DNA from: Atopobium sp. oral taxon 199 str. F0494
GTDB lineage: Bacteria > Actinomycetota > Coriobacteriia > Coriobacteriales > Atopobiaceae
Length of the DNA stretch: 64,000 nt
Direction: 5' to 3'
Assembly: GCF_000411555.1 (NCBI RefSeq)
Contig: NZ_KE150486.1
Span: 620,001 to 684,000 of the forward strand
The position numbers and the translations under genes were made by a program. Shown one piece after another: positions 17,889 to 26,342 of this stretch (its first letter is position 1; the number at the start of each line of letters is the position of its first letter). Under the pieces are notes generated by a model. The model had not been told where the DNA came from. It did no database searches and saw only the letters and a list, made by a program, of their open reading frames with translations.

Positions 17889-18692
17889 CTACACACGAAC
17901 AACTGTATGTTTTTCCACGACCGCCTTCAGGTCCAGCACGGCCGGCTTGACGCCCTTTCTTCCAAACAACAGGTACTCCACGTTGCCTTTTGCTCCGTGA
18001 ATAGGACTTTCACACGCCGCAATCGGGCCGAGACCCGCTTGCGAGAAGAGCTGTGCGACTCGCGTAAGCGCCGCAAGGCGCGTCTTTGCACTCGTTACAA
18101 CGCCGCCGTCATCAACCTCGGTTTTGTCCGCTTCAAATTGAGGCTTTACCAGCGTAATGAAAGCTCCTGTTGGCTTGAGCGTCACAAGTGTCGCGGGCAG
18201 GATGTGCGCGACTGACGTAAATGAAACATCGCATACGGCCAAATCAAACGAAGCCTCATAGCCAAGGCCGGGAAGCGCCGTTACGTTGGTACGTTCCAGC
18301 AGTTTGACACGCACGTTATTTCTCAGCGACCAATCAAACTGAGCGTAGCCAACATCAACGGAAGTTACCTGCAAAGCACCTCGCTGCAGCAGGCAATCGG
18401 TAAAGCCGCCGGAAGAAGCTCCTATGTCAAGACAGGTCAGACCCTCCGGGCTGACATCAAAGGCATCCAGCGCACGCTCAAGTTTAAGTCCGCCGCGGCT
18501 CACATACGGAAGCGTATGCCTGACATGCAAAAAAAGACCTTCTTCCACAAGCTCTCCGGCAGAAGTCAGTCTTCTTTCGTGTGTGGAAACATCGCCTGCG
18601 AGAATGGCACGCAAGGCGGTTTCTGTATCGGGAAACAATCCCTGGCGTACCAGCTCCGCGTCAAGGCGCCTCTTAGATGGGCGCTTTACCAC
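17889..18692 (-). CDS. TlyA family rRNA 2'-O-methyltransferase (S4 + RrmJ fold)
   Basis: TlyA proteins methylate ribosomal RNA riboses and in mycobacteria control capreomycin sensitivity. The N-terminal S4 RNA-binding domain (RRLDAELVRQGLFPDTETAL) is followed by a Rossmann methyltransferase with the SAM loop DIGASSGGFTDCLLQ, and catalytic-type residues in RGGLKLERAL, CDVSFTS and LVKPQFE. The C-terminal HGAKGNVEYL is family-typical. The length is 267 residues. The start is a GTG overlapping the xseB stop (TAGTG), so it is translationally coupled. Confidence 0.92.
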   Translation of the reverse strand: MVKRPSKRRLDAELVRQGLFPDTETALRAILAGDVSTHERRLTSAGELVEEGLFLHVRHTLPYVSRGGLKLERALDAFDVSPEGLTCLDIGASSGGFTDCLLQRGALQVTSVDVGYAQFDWSLRNNVRVKLLERTNVTALPGLGYEASFDLAVCDVSFTSVAHILPATLVTLKPTGAFITLVKPQFEADKTEVDDGGVVTSAKTRLAALTRVAQLFSQAGLGPIAACESPIHGAKGNVEYLLFGRKGVKPAVLDLKAVVEKHTVVRV

Positions 18693-19021
18693 TAGAGCTC
18701 AGCGCTTTCTGTTGATGCAGCGCTTTCTTGGGAAGCGTCATCTACCTGGGTGTCTACCTGGGTGTCACCGGGCTTCTTGCCACTGTTGGCAGGAGCCTCA
18801 GGAGTCTTTTTACTATCGATAAGACGCGCCTCTTCTTCAGGCGTAAACTCAGTCGTATCGACCATCTCTACCGCCTTGGAGCCAAGAGCGATAGCTTCGT
18901 CAAAGAGGTCAAGCGAGTGTTCAAGCGAAATATCTTTACCGCGCACCTGACTGACAATGTCATCCAGGCGGTCTGTAATCTGATCGAATGTCCGGTAGGC
19001 TGAAGTATCAGGCTTAGCCAT
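18692..19021 (-). CDS. xseB: Exodeoxyribonuclease VII small subunit
   Basis: XseB is the small helical subunit of exonuclease VII. The conserved core is at residues 10-60 (FDQITDRLDDIVSQV and ISLEHSLDLFDEAIAL). The protein is 109 residues, longer than the usual 70-85, because of a low-complexity tail rich in Asp, Ser, Thr and Gln that contains a duplicated VDTQ unit. The large subunit gene xseA, which often lies next to xseB, is not adjacent and not in this window. Confidence 0.85.
   Translation of the reverse strand: MAKPDTSAYRTFDQITDRLDDIVSQVRGKDISLEHSLDLFDEAIALGSKAVEMVDTTEFTPEEEARLIDSKKTPEAPANSGKKPGDTQVDTQVDDASQESAASTESAEL
18741..18764. repeat. 12-bp direct tandem repeat in xseB
   Basis: TCTACCTGGGTG occurs twice back to back (18741-18752 and 18753-18764). 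It keeps frame and encodes the duplicated Val-Asp-Thr-Gln in the tail of XseB. It is a likely slippage site. Confidence 0.85.
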
Positions 19022-19023
19022 GG

Positions 19024-19527
19024 CTACTCGTTCCTCTCCTGAAGCGGCGACTCTTCTTGAGCCATGGACTCTTCGCTGTTTGCAGCAAGACGAGCAAACT
19101 CATAGATATCCTTACCCTCCGCCATATCGGTTGCCACGCGGCCTAAAATGCCGTTGATAAAACGGGGGGACTCGTCTCCGCCGTACGCGCGCGCAAGCTC
19201 AACAACCTCGTTGATGGTCACCGCCACGTCAACGTCAGGAACTTCAAGCATCTCATAGAGAGAAAGACGCAATAGATTTCTGTCCACGGACGGCATGCGG
19301 GAGACGCTCCACTCACGCGAATAGGCACGCAAAATAGCGTCGAGGGCGTCCCGAATACCGTCAGTGCCACAAGCAAGCTGCTTGGCATAAGCATCCAGGG
19401 GCCCTTCGGAAAGCACATACTCCCCCGCAAGAACCTCAGAAACCATGCGATCGGTCTGCTCGGCCTGAAACAGAATCTGAAGCGCCTGGCTTCGAGCCAG
19501 CGTCCTGCCAAAGAACTGAGTGCTCAA
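19024..19527 (-). CDS. nusB: Transcription antitermination factor
   Basis: NusB binds boxA of rRNA leaders with NusE. The all-helical family pattern is seen: RSQALQILFQAEQ at the start, PSVDRNLLRLSLYEML, and VAVTINEVVELARAYGGDESPRFINGILGRV. The length is 167 residues. The start is a TTG at 19525-19527 supported by AAGGAG six bases upstream. The gene follows asp23 without a gap and precedes xseB by two bases, all in one operon. Confidence 0.93.
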   Translation of the reverse strand: MSTQFFGRTLARSQALQILFQAEQTDRMVSEVLAGEYVLSEGPLDAYAKQLACGTDGIRDALDAILRAYSREWSVSRMPSVDRNLLRLSLYEMLEVPDVDVAVTINEVVELARAYGGDESPRFINGILGRVATDMAEGKDIYEFARLAANSEESMAQEESPLQERNE

Positions 19528-19529
19528 GC

Positions 19530-19895
19530 CTACTCCTTGGGGAACACGAGGCTGTCGATATACACGTCAACCGCGGAGATAGAAACGCCTATCTGCTCGT
19601 TGACGGCAGTCGCTACAACGCCGCGAACGTCGGCGGCGAGCTTGGTAAAGGGATAGCCGTAAAAGACCGCGAGATGAACGCCAATACGAAGCGTATCATT
19701 TTCCACAACGGATTCAACGGCCTTACCAGGCGCCATGCTCTTATTGGTAAAGACATTGATGAGATTGGAGGCAATGGTATCGTTTCCGCCAACGGAAGCT
19801 ACACCGGCAACGTTTCCAGCCGCATGTGACACAACCGCAGAAACAACGTCCTTTGATATACCGATTCCCGCAATGCGCAGTTCGTTATCGGCCAT
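19530..19895 (-). CDS. Asp23/Gls24 family envelope stress protein
   Basis: This is a small protein of the Asp23/YloU family, linked in Gram-positives to envelope stress and membrane-associated scaffolding. The family core LRIAGIGISKDVVSAVVSHAAGNVAGV and the later VHLAVFYGYPFTKLAADVRG are clear. The length is 121 residues. AGGAGG precedes the ATG. The position efp-asp23-nusB is the conserved order in many Gram-positives. Confidence 0.9.
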   Translation of the reverse strand: MADNELRIAGIGISKDVVSAVVSHAAGNVAGVASVGGNDTIASNLINVFTNKSMAPGKAVESVVENDTLRIGVHLAVFYGYPFTKLAADVRGVVATAVNEQIGVSISAVDVYIDSLVFPKE

Positions 19896-19934
19896 GTAAA
19901 CCTCCTAAAAACTGAATGGATATCCCACGAACAC

Positions 19935-20498
19935 CTACACGCGAGAGACAAACTTACCAACGCGCGTGTCAACCTTGATGCGCTCGCCCTGATTGAGATA
20001 CATTGGAACCTGCAGGGTTGCGCCGGTCTCCACGGTCGCGGGTTTGCTGCCGCCCTGAACTGTGTCTCCCTTAAATCCAGGGTCGGTCTCGGTAATCTCA
20101 ACCTCAATGAACATCGGCGGCTCAACGCCCAGAAGTTCCGTGTCAGCATAGAGCAGCTGGCAGTTGTCGTTCTCCTTGAACCAGACGTTCTTCTCGCCGA
20201 TGAAGTCAGCAGGTACCGTAATCTGATCGTAGGTCTCGTTGTCCATAAAATAGAAGGATTCGCCGTCGTTGTAGAGGTACTGCATCTCCTTGGTGATAAG
20301 CTGCACGTTCTCAAATTTGGTGCCGGCGTTGCACGTTTGATCAATCACACGACCGCTCTTAAGATCACGAATCTTGTAGCGGACGAACGCACCGCCTTTG
20401 CCCGGTTTGACATGCTGAAATTCAACGATGGTATAGTACTTGTCGTTAATCTTGAGGCCCATGCCGTTTCTGAAATCTGCCGTACTGATGGTTGCCAC
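19935..20498 (-). CDS. efp: Elongation factor P
   Basis: EF-P rescues ribosomes stalled on polyproline. The N-terminal KOW-like domain contains the loop KPGKGGAFVRYK with the lysine that is often modified, and the two OB domains follow (FIEVEITETDPGFKGDT, VPMYLNQGERIKVDTRVGKFVSRV). The length is 187 residues. The start is a GTG with a GGA-rich site upstream. It begins a run of genes (efp, asp23, nusB, xseB, tlyA, nadK, recN). One exact copy of the 14-mer signal lies in it at 20185. Confidence 0.95.
   Translation of the reverse strand: MATISTADFRNGMGLKINDKYYTIVEFQHVKPGKGGAFVRYKIRDLKSGRVIDQTCNAGTKFENVQLITKEMQYLYNDGESFYFMDNETYDQITVPADFIGEKNVWFKENDNCQLLYADTELLGVEPPMFIEVEITETDPGFKGDTVQGGSKPATVETGATLQVPMYLNQGERIKVDTRVGKFVSRV
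20185..20198 (+). repeat. Exact copy 2 of ACGTTCTTCTCGCC
   Basis: Inside efp; its complement is again read as Gly-Glu-Lys-Asn-Val. Confidence 0.8.
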
Positions 20499-20669
20499 GT
20501 CTGTCTTCTTCCTTCTTCTTGTTTGTCGCGAGAAGCGCTTGGGTCTTGACCCTTACCGCTTACGACTCTTATACGCATGCTGCATTTTAGCAGTTTTCAT
20601 GCCCTTACGCTGACGGATCTGATGTTTTGCATCAAAACTGCTTTTGAACAGTGAGGATGCGAACCTGAC

Positions 20670-21122
20670 TCACTTTTTTCTGGAGGCCTTTTCAGAAGCT
20701 TTTTTGGAAACTTTTTGAGAGATCTTTTTAAAGGCGTCGCACACGAGGCGAGGGGCCTGAGGGATCGCCGCAAGCCCGTGCTTAAACACATACCAGAAGT
20801 TCGGGGAGCGAACGAGTTTTTCTTCACCTACATATTCGCGGATAGCGCGAAGTGCGGCTTTGTTGTCGCGCACAGAAAATGAATAATTGCCGTTTTTCTT
20901 GGTAAAGATAGCAAAACGGGAAATAACCTTGCCGCCGCCCATAACTGAAGCGGCCACATGATCCACCTCATCCCATGGAATCTGAATATAATCTTCCGGG
21001 TTTTTCTCGTTATAAAACTCAAAGGCCTTGTTGCCGATAAGAACGTCACCGTATGTCGTCAAACCGTGAAACGATGTTGCCTTTATCGTCAGGTCAATGC
21101 TGCTGTTTTGCGACTGCGCCAT
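20670..21122 (-). CDS. DUF956 family protein of the mannose PTS cluster
   Basis: DUF956 proteins accompany mannose-type PTS operons and are thought to be regulatory or accessory; the function is not settled. This 150-residue protein has a PH-like beta-rich core (TSFHGLTTYGDVLIGNKAFEF, IQIPWDEVDHVAASVMGGGK, FAIFTKKNGNYSFS) and a strongly basic Lys/Ser tail. It follows manZ by 91 bases on the same strand, so it is likely the last gene of the PTS operon. Confidence 0.83.
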   Translation of the reverse strand: MAQSQNSSIDLTIKATSFHGLTTYGDVLIGNKAFEFYNEKNPEDYIQIPWDEVDHVAASVMGGGKVISRFAIFTKKNGNYSFSVRDNKAALRAIREYVGEEKLVRSPNFWYVFKHGLAAIPQAPRLVCDAFKKISQKVSKKASEKASRKK

Positions 21123-21213
21123 AGCTTCCTTTCAACAATGGGTCGCACCCATTATAGAGTGCGACCCATATTCATGCGAGCTTTTTGTATCTGCAGCTCC
21201 TGTGAAGCTCTTC

Positions 21214-22131
21214 TTACATGAAGTTGAAGTAACGACCGATAACGCCAACGGCAAAGAGCGCTAGGATGATAACGATCGGAGAAACCTTCTTCTTCAATAG
21301 ATAGCAGCAAAGCAATGTCAAACCAACTGCAGCGAGACCAGGAATCAGTGAATCAAGGTTCTGCTGAAGCGTTGTGACCTTCATTTGTTCAAGACCAGTC
21401 GGCCCAAGCTGGGAATACAGAGAAAGTGCCTCATGGATGCCGTCAACTCCCGAAGGAAGGCTGGTCCAGTCGATATAGGCGCCCGCCTGTTGAGGAACGG
21501 TAGATACTACTGGGGTAAACGAAATGGACACCCAGCGCTCAACCAGAGAGCCGATGATAAACATACCCAAGATGGACGCACCTTCGGTGACTTTACCCAG
21601 CATGCCGCCGGAAAGGTCTGAAGAAATGGAAGCGCCGGCCTTATAGCCAAACTCCTGGGTGTACCACAGGAAGGCAAGGCGGATAAGGTTCCACGCCACA
21701 AAGAAGAGGATGGGGCCAAGAATCGAGCCGCCAAGCGCCAAAGACGCACCGAGAGCGCCAAGGATTGGACGGACCGTGAACCAAAAGACTGGGTCTCCAA
21801 CACCGGCCAAAGGACCCATCATACCTACTTTAACGCCCTGGATCGCAACATCGTCGATGGGCTCGCCGTTAGCGCGGCCCTCTTCCAAAGCGAGGGTAAC
21901 GCCGATGACCGGCGCGGAAACGTAGGGGTGAGTGTTATAGAACTCAAGATGACGCTTGAGAGCTGCAATCTGATCTTCCTTTTTTGGGTAGAGCTTCTTG
22001 ATTGCAGGAATCATCGAGAATGCCCAGCCGCCGTTCTGCATACGCTCGTAGTTCCAAGAACCCTGAAGGTACTGATGACGAAAAGCGACGGACATGCGGT
22101 CTTTCTGAGAAAGCTCAATCTTTTTCTCCAT
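21214..22131 (-). CDS. manZ: PTS mannose/fructose/sorbose transporter, IID subunit
   Basis: This membrane component pairs with IIC to move the sugar. The family start LSQKDRMSVAFRHQYLQGSW and the loop GPLAGVGDPVFWFTVRPILG are diagnostic. The C-terminal hydrophobic hairpin is present. The length is about 305 residues from the ATG at 22129-22131. A GGAG ten bases upstream supports it, and the earlier GTG at 22140 is too close to that site. It lies 21 bases after manY. Confidence 0.92.
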   Translation of the reverse strand: MEKKIELSQKDRMSVAFRHQYLQGSWNYERMQNGGWAFSMIPAIKKLYPKKEDQIAALKRHLEFYNTHPYVSAPVIGVTLALEEGRANGEPIDDVAIQGVKVGMMGPLAGVGDPVFWFTVRPILGALGASLALGGSILGPILFFVAWNLIRLAFLWYTQEFGYKAGASISSDLSGGMLGKVTEGASILGMFIIGSLVERWVSISFTPVVSTVPQQAGAYIDWTSLPSGVDGIHEALSLYSQLGPTGLEQMKVTTLQQNLDSLIPGLAAVGLTLLCCYLLKKKVSPIVIILALFAVGVIGRYFNFM

Positions 22132-22152
22132 TGTTATCACACTCCTTCAGGA

Positions 22153-22968
22153 TTAGTAGTTGTCGATAATGTCGCCGAGGGGATCTCCCGATCCGCCGCC
22201 AAGGCCGCCGCCCTGTTTAGCGAGGTCCTTAAGACCCAGATAAATAATGGCAAGGCAGACGCCAATAACACCCAGCGCGATAAGGGTAAGCTGGTTGATA
22301 GCCGCGAAGACAAAGCCGAGCGCGAAGAAGGGCCAGACCTCGCGGGTTGCCATCATGTTGATAACCATGGCATAACCAACAGCGGCAACCATGCCGCCGC
22401 CGACAGCCATACCGCCTGTAAGCCATGCTGGCATGGCGTTCAAAGCGTCAGTCACAAGGACGGGATCGACAAAGCAGAGAGCTGCTGCGGGAATGGCAAT
22501 GCGAGCGCCCTGCATGCAGATAGCTACGATGTGCCATCTCTCAATAGCACCAAAGTCGCCCTTCTCAGCAGCTACGTCCATGGCATGCACAATACCGGTT
22601 GCGATGGTACGCGCAATCATCGTTAGGAAAAGACCGGCGACAGACAGTGGAATTGCCAGTGCGATAGACGTATTGATTGCGGCAACGGTATCGGTGTCAC
22701 CTCCGTTAAGAGCAAGCACCATGATGATGGCGGAAGCCACGGACGCGAGCGCGGCGTCAGGAGCAACCGCGGCGCCGATATTTGCCCAACCGAGAGCAAT
22801 CATCTGAAGCGAACCGCCCAGAATAATGCCTTCAGCGGGATGACCAGTCACAAGACCGATAAGTGTACAGGCAATCAAGGGCTGGTGGAATTCCCACTCA
22901 TCGAGGATGCCCTCCATGCCGGCAAGAAAAGCGACAATAACAACGAGCAGTATCGTAATAGGCGTCAT
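22153..22968 (-). CDS. manY: PTS mannose-type transporter, IIC subunit
   Basis: This is the sugar-translocating membrane subunit. It is 271 residues with many hydrophobic segments and the family start PITILLVVIVAFLAGMEGIL, then HPAEGIILGGSLQMIALGW. The C-terminus is glycine-rich. A strong GGAGG precedes the ATG. It sits 16 bases after the IIAB gene. Confidence 0.92.
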   Translation of the reverse strand: MTPITILLVVIVAFLAGMEGILDEWEFHQPLIACTLIGLVTGHPAEGIILGGSLQMIALGWANIGAAVAPDAALASVASAIIMVLALNGGDTDTVAAINTSIALAIPLSVAGLFLTMIARTIATGIVHAMDVAAEKGDFGAIERWHIVAICMQGARIAIPAAALCFVDPVLVTDALNAMPAWLTGGMAVGGGMVAAVGYAMVINMMATREVWPFFALGFVFAAINQLTLIALGVIGVCLAIIYLGLKDLAKQGGGLGGGSGDPLGDIIDNY

Positions 22969-22984
22969 TTCTACCTCCTTCTAG

Positions 22985-23983
22985 TTATTTTCGAGCAGCA
23001 AGCTCGGACTTGGCCTTTTTAATCATGGCGTCAAAGTTCTCCGCGCCGTCAGCCGGAACTTTCCGGACGTCAAACTTCACGCCGTGGTTCTTAATGGCCT
23101 CGAGAGTCTCAACGTCCTTCTCGTCCATTGCGACGGCATTGGTAACAACAACCTTGCCGACAGAGTGGGCCATAGAACCGAGGTTGGCTTCCTTGATGTC
23201 AACGCCACCCTCAAGGGCGCGAAGCATATCCTGGGGAGTTTCAAAGAGAAGCATGGCTCTAGTGTTGCCGAAGCGTGGGTCATGAGCAATCTCAATGATT
23301 TTGTTGACCGGCACCACATGAACATGAACTCCCGGAGGTGCCGCCTGCACAATCATAGTCTTGCGAAGCTCATCTTTTGCAACGCCATCGGAGCACACGA
23401 TAATGCGATCCGGCTTGGTCATCTTGGTCCATGTAGTTGCTACTTGGCCGTGAAGCAGGCGGGTATCAATACGCGCGAGGGCAATCTTGAGCTTACCATC
23501 GCCAATAACCGTACCCTCAGGAATGGCTCCTTGAGACGCTGCTGCAGCGGGAGCTTGCGCTGACACCACTTCTTTTGGCTCAAGGTCTTCCGGCTTGATT
23601 TTCACACCGGAGCGAGCCTCAGGCAAGATCTCTTTTGCGACTGCCACCGCCGTATCAGAGCCCATGCGCGAGCCATATGCGGCGACTAACATCGGAAGGT
23701 TAAGGCCGGTAACAGCGACCCAATCCTCTTTTCCCTGCTCCTCAAGGATTCGGGAGACCTGATTAAAGGGGGTGCCTCCCCACAGATCTACGAGGAAGAG
23801 CACGTGCTCCTGATCCTCGAGCATGGCAATTGTGTCGAGAAGCTTTTGGTGTAGGTCATCAGGACCCATGTCGGGCGTAAGTGCTACTGCAGCAACGCCT
23901 TCCTGCGGTCCGAAGATCATGCCACCGGAATCTTTTATGCCCTCGGCAAACTTACCATGGCTGGCTAGAACGATACTAACCAC
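22985..23983 (-). CDS. manX: PTS mannose-type transporter, fused IIAB protein
   Basis: This cytoplasmic phosphocarrier takes phosphate from HPr and passes it to the sugar. The IIA domain has the phospho-His at residue 9 (ASHGKFAEG) and VDLWGGTPFN. A linker rich in Ala/Gln follows (about residues 145-160). The IIB domain has its phospho-His in ALARIDTRLLHGQV. The length of 332 residues fits ManX. It starts with a GTG behind GGAGG. It is the first PTS gene, 40 bases after pepP. Confidence 0.93.
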   Translation of the reverse strand: MVSIVLASHGKFAEGIKDSGGMIFGPQEGVAAVALTPDMGPDDLHQKLLDTIAMLEDQEHVLFLVDLWGGTPFNQVSRILEEQGKEDWVAVTGLNLPMLVAAYGSRMGSDTAVAVAKEILPEARSGVKIKPEDLEPKEVVSAQAPAAAASQGAIPEGTVIGDGKLKIALARIDTRLLHGQVATTWTKMTKPDRIIVCSDGVAKDELRKTMIVQAAPPGVHVHVVPVNKIIEIAHDPRFGNTRAMLLFETPQDMLRALEGGVDIKEANLGSMAHSVGKVVVTNAVAMDEKDVETLEAIKNHGVKFDVRKVPADGAENFDAMIKKAKSELAARK

Positions 23984-24023
23984 TTTTACCTCCTTCTGTG
24001 CCTAGTAGTGCAACAATATAGCG

Positions 24024-25148
24024 CTAGCAGTCAATCGACATAAGATCATGCGTAGACTGCGTAAAGACATCGTAGCCGTCCTCGGTAACCACGCCAAAGT
24101 CTTCAAGGCGGATACCAAACTTACCCGGCAGATAAATACCCGGCTCATCGGTAACGACAGAACCAGCGGGAAGCACTTTGTCGTAGCGGGCGTTGCAGAA
24201 CGGACGCTCGTGAATCTCAACACCAACGCCGTGACCAAGGCCGTGGCCGAAGTACTCGCCATATCCGGCGTCAGAGATAACCTTCACGGCGAGGTTATGG
24301 ATGTCGGCGCCTATAACGCCGGCGTGAATCGCCTTCGCGCAGGTCTCATTTGCGAGACGAACCACGTCGAAGACATGCTGCTGCTCTTCAGAAGGTTGAC
24401 CGAGTACAACGGTACGCGTCATGTCTGAATGGTAATCCAGATATCCCGCGCCGTAGTCCATGACAATCATATCGCCCTTCTGCACTACGCGCTCACCGGG
24501 CTGCGCGTGCGGATTGGCGCCGTTAGGACCGGAAGCCACAATGGAGTCAAAGGAAAGCGCGTCCGCGCCATGAGAAAGCATGTAGTTCTCAAGCTCAGCG
24601 CGAATCTGCTGCTCAGTAAGGCCCGGCTTGATGTACTCAAGCATATGCAAAAACGCCTTGTCCGTAATGGACTGAGCGTGACGCATAAGCTCAATCTCAG
24701 CGGGGTCTTTTACAATTCGAAGATCGGCAATGGCGCCATGCATGCGAGGCATCAAAGCGGCAATGCTCTGATCGGCAAGTTCTCGCTGAAGGTCATCAAA
24801 AAATGCCAGCTCAACGGTATCCTCAACAGCTACTACGCGAGCACGGGAAGTTGCCACATGCTTTGCCGCCCACGCCGCGTGGCCGACAGTATCCATATCA
24901 ATCTGCCAAGGAGTATCGTCACCGAGACGATCTTTGAACGTACCAAAGTAGCGGGAATCCGTATGCAGATACAGTGCATCTGCCGTAATGAACGCCGTAT
25001 GGGCGTCCTCGAAATCAAACGTGCGCTCGGAATCCGTCAACCAGCGAAGATCCGGATTGTGACGAAGAATGACCGCGTCGTAGCCTTTCTCGGTCATAAC
25101 CTCGCGAAAACGAGCAACCCGCTTTGCGCTAACTTGTACATCTGCCAT
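24024..25148 (-). CDS. pepP: Xaa-Pro aminopeptidase (M24B)
   Basis: It cleaves the residue before proline in peptides. The creatinase-like N-domain is followed by the pita-bread catalytic domain with the metal ligands in VMDYGAGYLDYHSDMTR (two Asp), GHGLGHGVG (His), DEPGIYL (Glu) and IRLEDFG (Glu). The length is 374 residues from the ATG at 25146-25148; the longer frame adds an unmatched N-terminus. It lies downstream of the aroB-like gene and upstream of the PTS genes. In many Gram-positives pepP is directly followed by efp. Confidence 0.93.
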   Translation of the reverse strand: MADVQVSAKRVARFREVMTEKGYDAVILRHNPDLRWLTDSERTFDFEDAHTAFITADALYLHTDSRYFGTFKDRLGDDTPWQIDMDTVGHAAWAAKHVATSRARVVAVEDTVELAFFDDLQRELADQSIAALMPRMHGAIADLRIVKDPAEIELMRHAQSITDKAFLHMLEYIKPGLTEQQIRAELENYMLSHGADALSFDSIVASGPNGANPHAQPGERVVQKGDMIVMDYGAGYLDYHSDMTRTVVLGQPSEEQQHVFDVVRLANETCAKAIHAGVIGADIHNLAVKVISDAGYGEYFGHGLGHGVGVEIHERPFCNARYDKVLPAGSVVTDEPGIYLPGKFGIRLEDFGVVTEDGYDVFTQSTHDLMSIDC

Positions 25149-25229
25149 ATGAAATCCCTTCTCGAGAATGATTATAACCGCCTTAACACCGCATGCAAAC
25201 ACCGGACGACAAGAGACGCGAGTACAAGC

Positions 25230-26342
25230 CTATGGCCTATGAGCCTCACACCACGCGCAAGCATGCTCAAAAAGAAGTGTTTCGTCAATCGATGATAGTC
25301 TTACACGACTTATGTCCAACGGCAACACAATCATGAAACGATTTGTCGAGCGGAAACATTCCGCTTTGAGTGCCGCAATCATGTGCTCCGCGCTGCTGTC
25401 GCAGATCACTGATCCGATTCCCAGTTTTTCCAAAAGCTCATCTTGAGCGAGCATATCATCAATGTCCAAATCTCCCTTGGCTACCGAAATTCTCGCGGCA
25501 AAACGAAGGCCGTCGGCGAGAAGCGCCGAGCGTGGTTGATTGAGCACAAGCTGTTCCATGGCGTACATGAAATCAAGGCCGTAGTTCACCGACTGCCTGA
25601 TTGCAATCGCTGTTGATGACGTCAAACGTCCTCGAACCTTAATCGTACTGGCGATTTGCTCCGCAAGGGCGTCAGCATTGCCCTCACGCAAATCTTCCGC
25701 CGTATCCCACACATGACTGAACTCGGTAACGTTTTCCGCCATTGCTGTTGTGACCATAAGCGCGCGGGCAAACTGGGCATGTTCGTCATCCTGATCCACA
25801 GGCATAACGTCCAAGTCCACAAAGCAAAAACGGGCTACGCCCGGACAGGTCACCGTACGAGGCTGAACAGGTGAAACCGTAAGGGCTCTAGGCTGCACCG
25901 ATGAGAGCACGGCAGCTTCAAGATCAAGCGGTACAAGGCTGAGCGAAACTCCCCCACACCATGACTGCGCGACGAAGGCCGCCACCGACATAACACCTGA
26001 ATCGCCGACTGCAAGCAACAGATCATCACCGGTAAGCTGCGCTTCAGCCAGTGCTGAAAAAAGCGCCGAGGCAACATTGAGCGTCGCCGCCTCATCTCCG
26101 TCAGGCAACTCACACTTCTCTACCGTAAATCCGACCGTCGTAAGATCTCGTTTCAGAAGCTCTACGATATCTTCGGCTGCGGAAGCAGAATGCGCTATTA
26201 CGCACTTCTGCGGATGGCCCACGGCAGTGCGCATCTCTGCGCCAAAGGCGCTCAGCGCACCCGAGCCAACGCGCAGCGCTAAAGAGCCCTGCGGGAGCGA
26301 CACCCATTGCCTGATTTGAGTCGGCTCAACTTCTTGACTCAT
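25230..26342 (-). CDS. AroB-like protein, 3-dehydroquinate synthase fold without catalytic residues
   Basis: The protein aligns by eye with 3-dehydroquinate synthase along its length (LPDGDEAATLN, VQPRALTVS after a LSSV segment, NYGLDFMYAME, RFMIVLPLDI near the end). The residues that define the enzyme are gone. The NAD-binding GGGVVGD is GDSGVMS. The zinc Glu in AEVIKYG is a Met (ALMVTTAM). The zinc His motif NLGHTFGHAIE is NYGLDFMYAME. The last zinc His in LHGEAV is absent (PRSALLA). The frame is open for 370 residues, so it is a maintained gene, probably a pseudoenzyme or a new function. The start ATG 26340-26342 overlaps the aroK stop (ATGA). Confidence 0.75.
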   Translation of the reverse strand: MSQEVEPTQIRQWVSLPQGSLALRVGSGALSAFGAEMRTAVGHPQKCVIAHSASAAEDIVELLKRDLTTVGFTVEKCELPDGDEAATLNVASALFSALAEAQLTGDDLLLAVGDSGVMSVAAFVAQSWCGGVSLSLVPLDLEAAVLSSVQPRALTVSPVQPRTVTCPGVARFCFVDLDVMPVDQDDEHAQFARALMVTTAMAENVTEFSHVWDTAEDLREGNADALAEQIASTIKVRGRLTSSTAIAIRQSVNYGLDFMYAMEQLVLNQPRSALLADGLRFAARISVAKGDLDIDDMLAQDELLEKLGIGSVICDSSAEHMIAALKAECFRSTNRFMIVLPLDISRVRLSSIDETLLFEHACAWCEAHRP

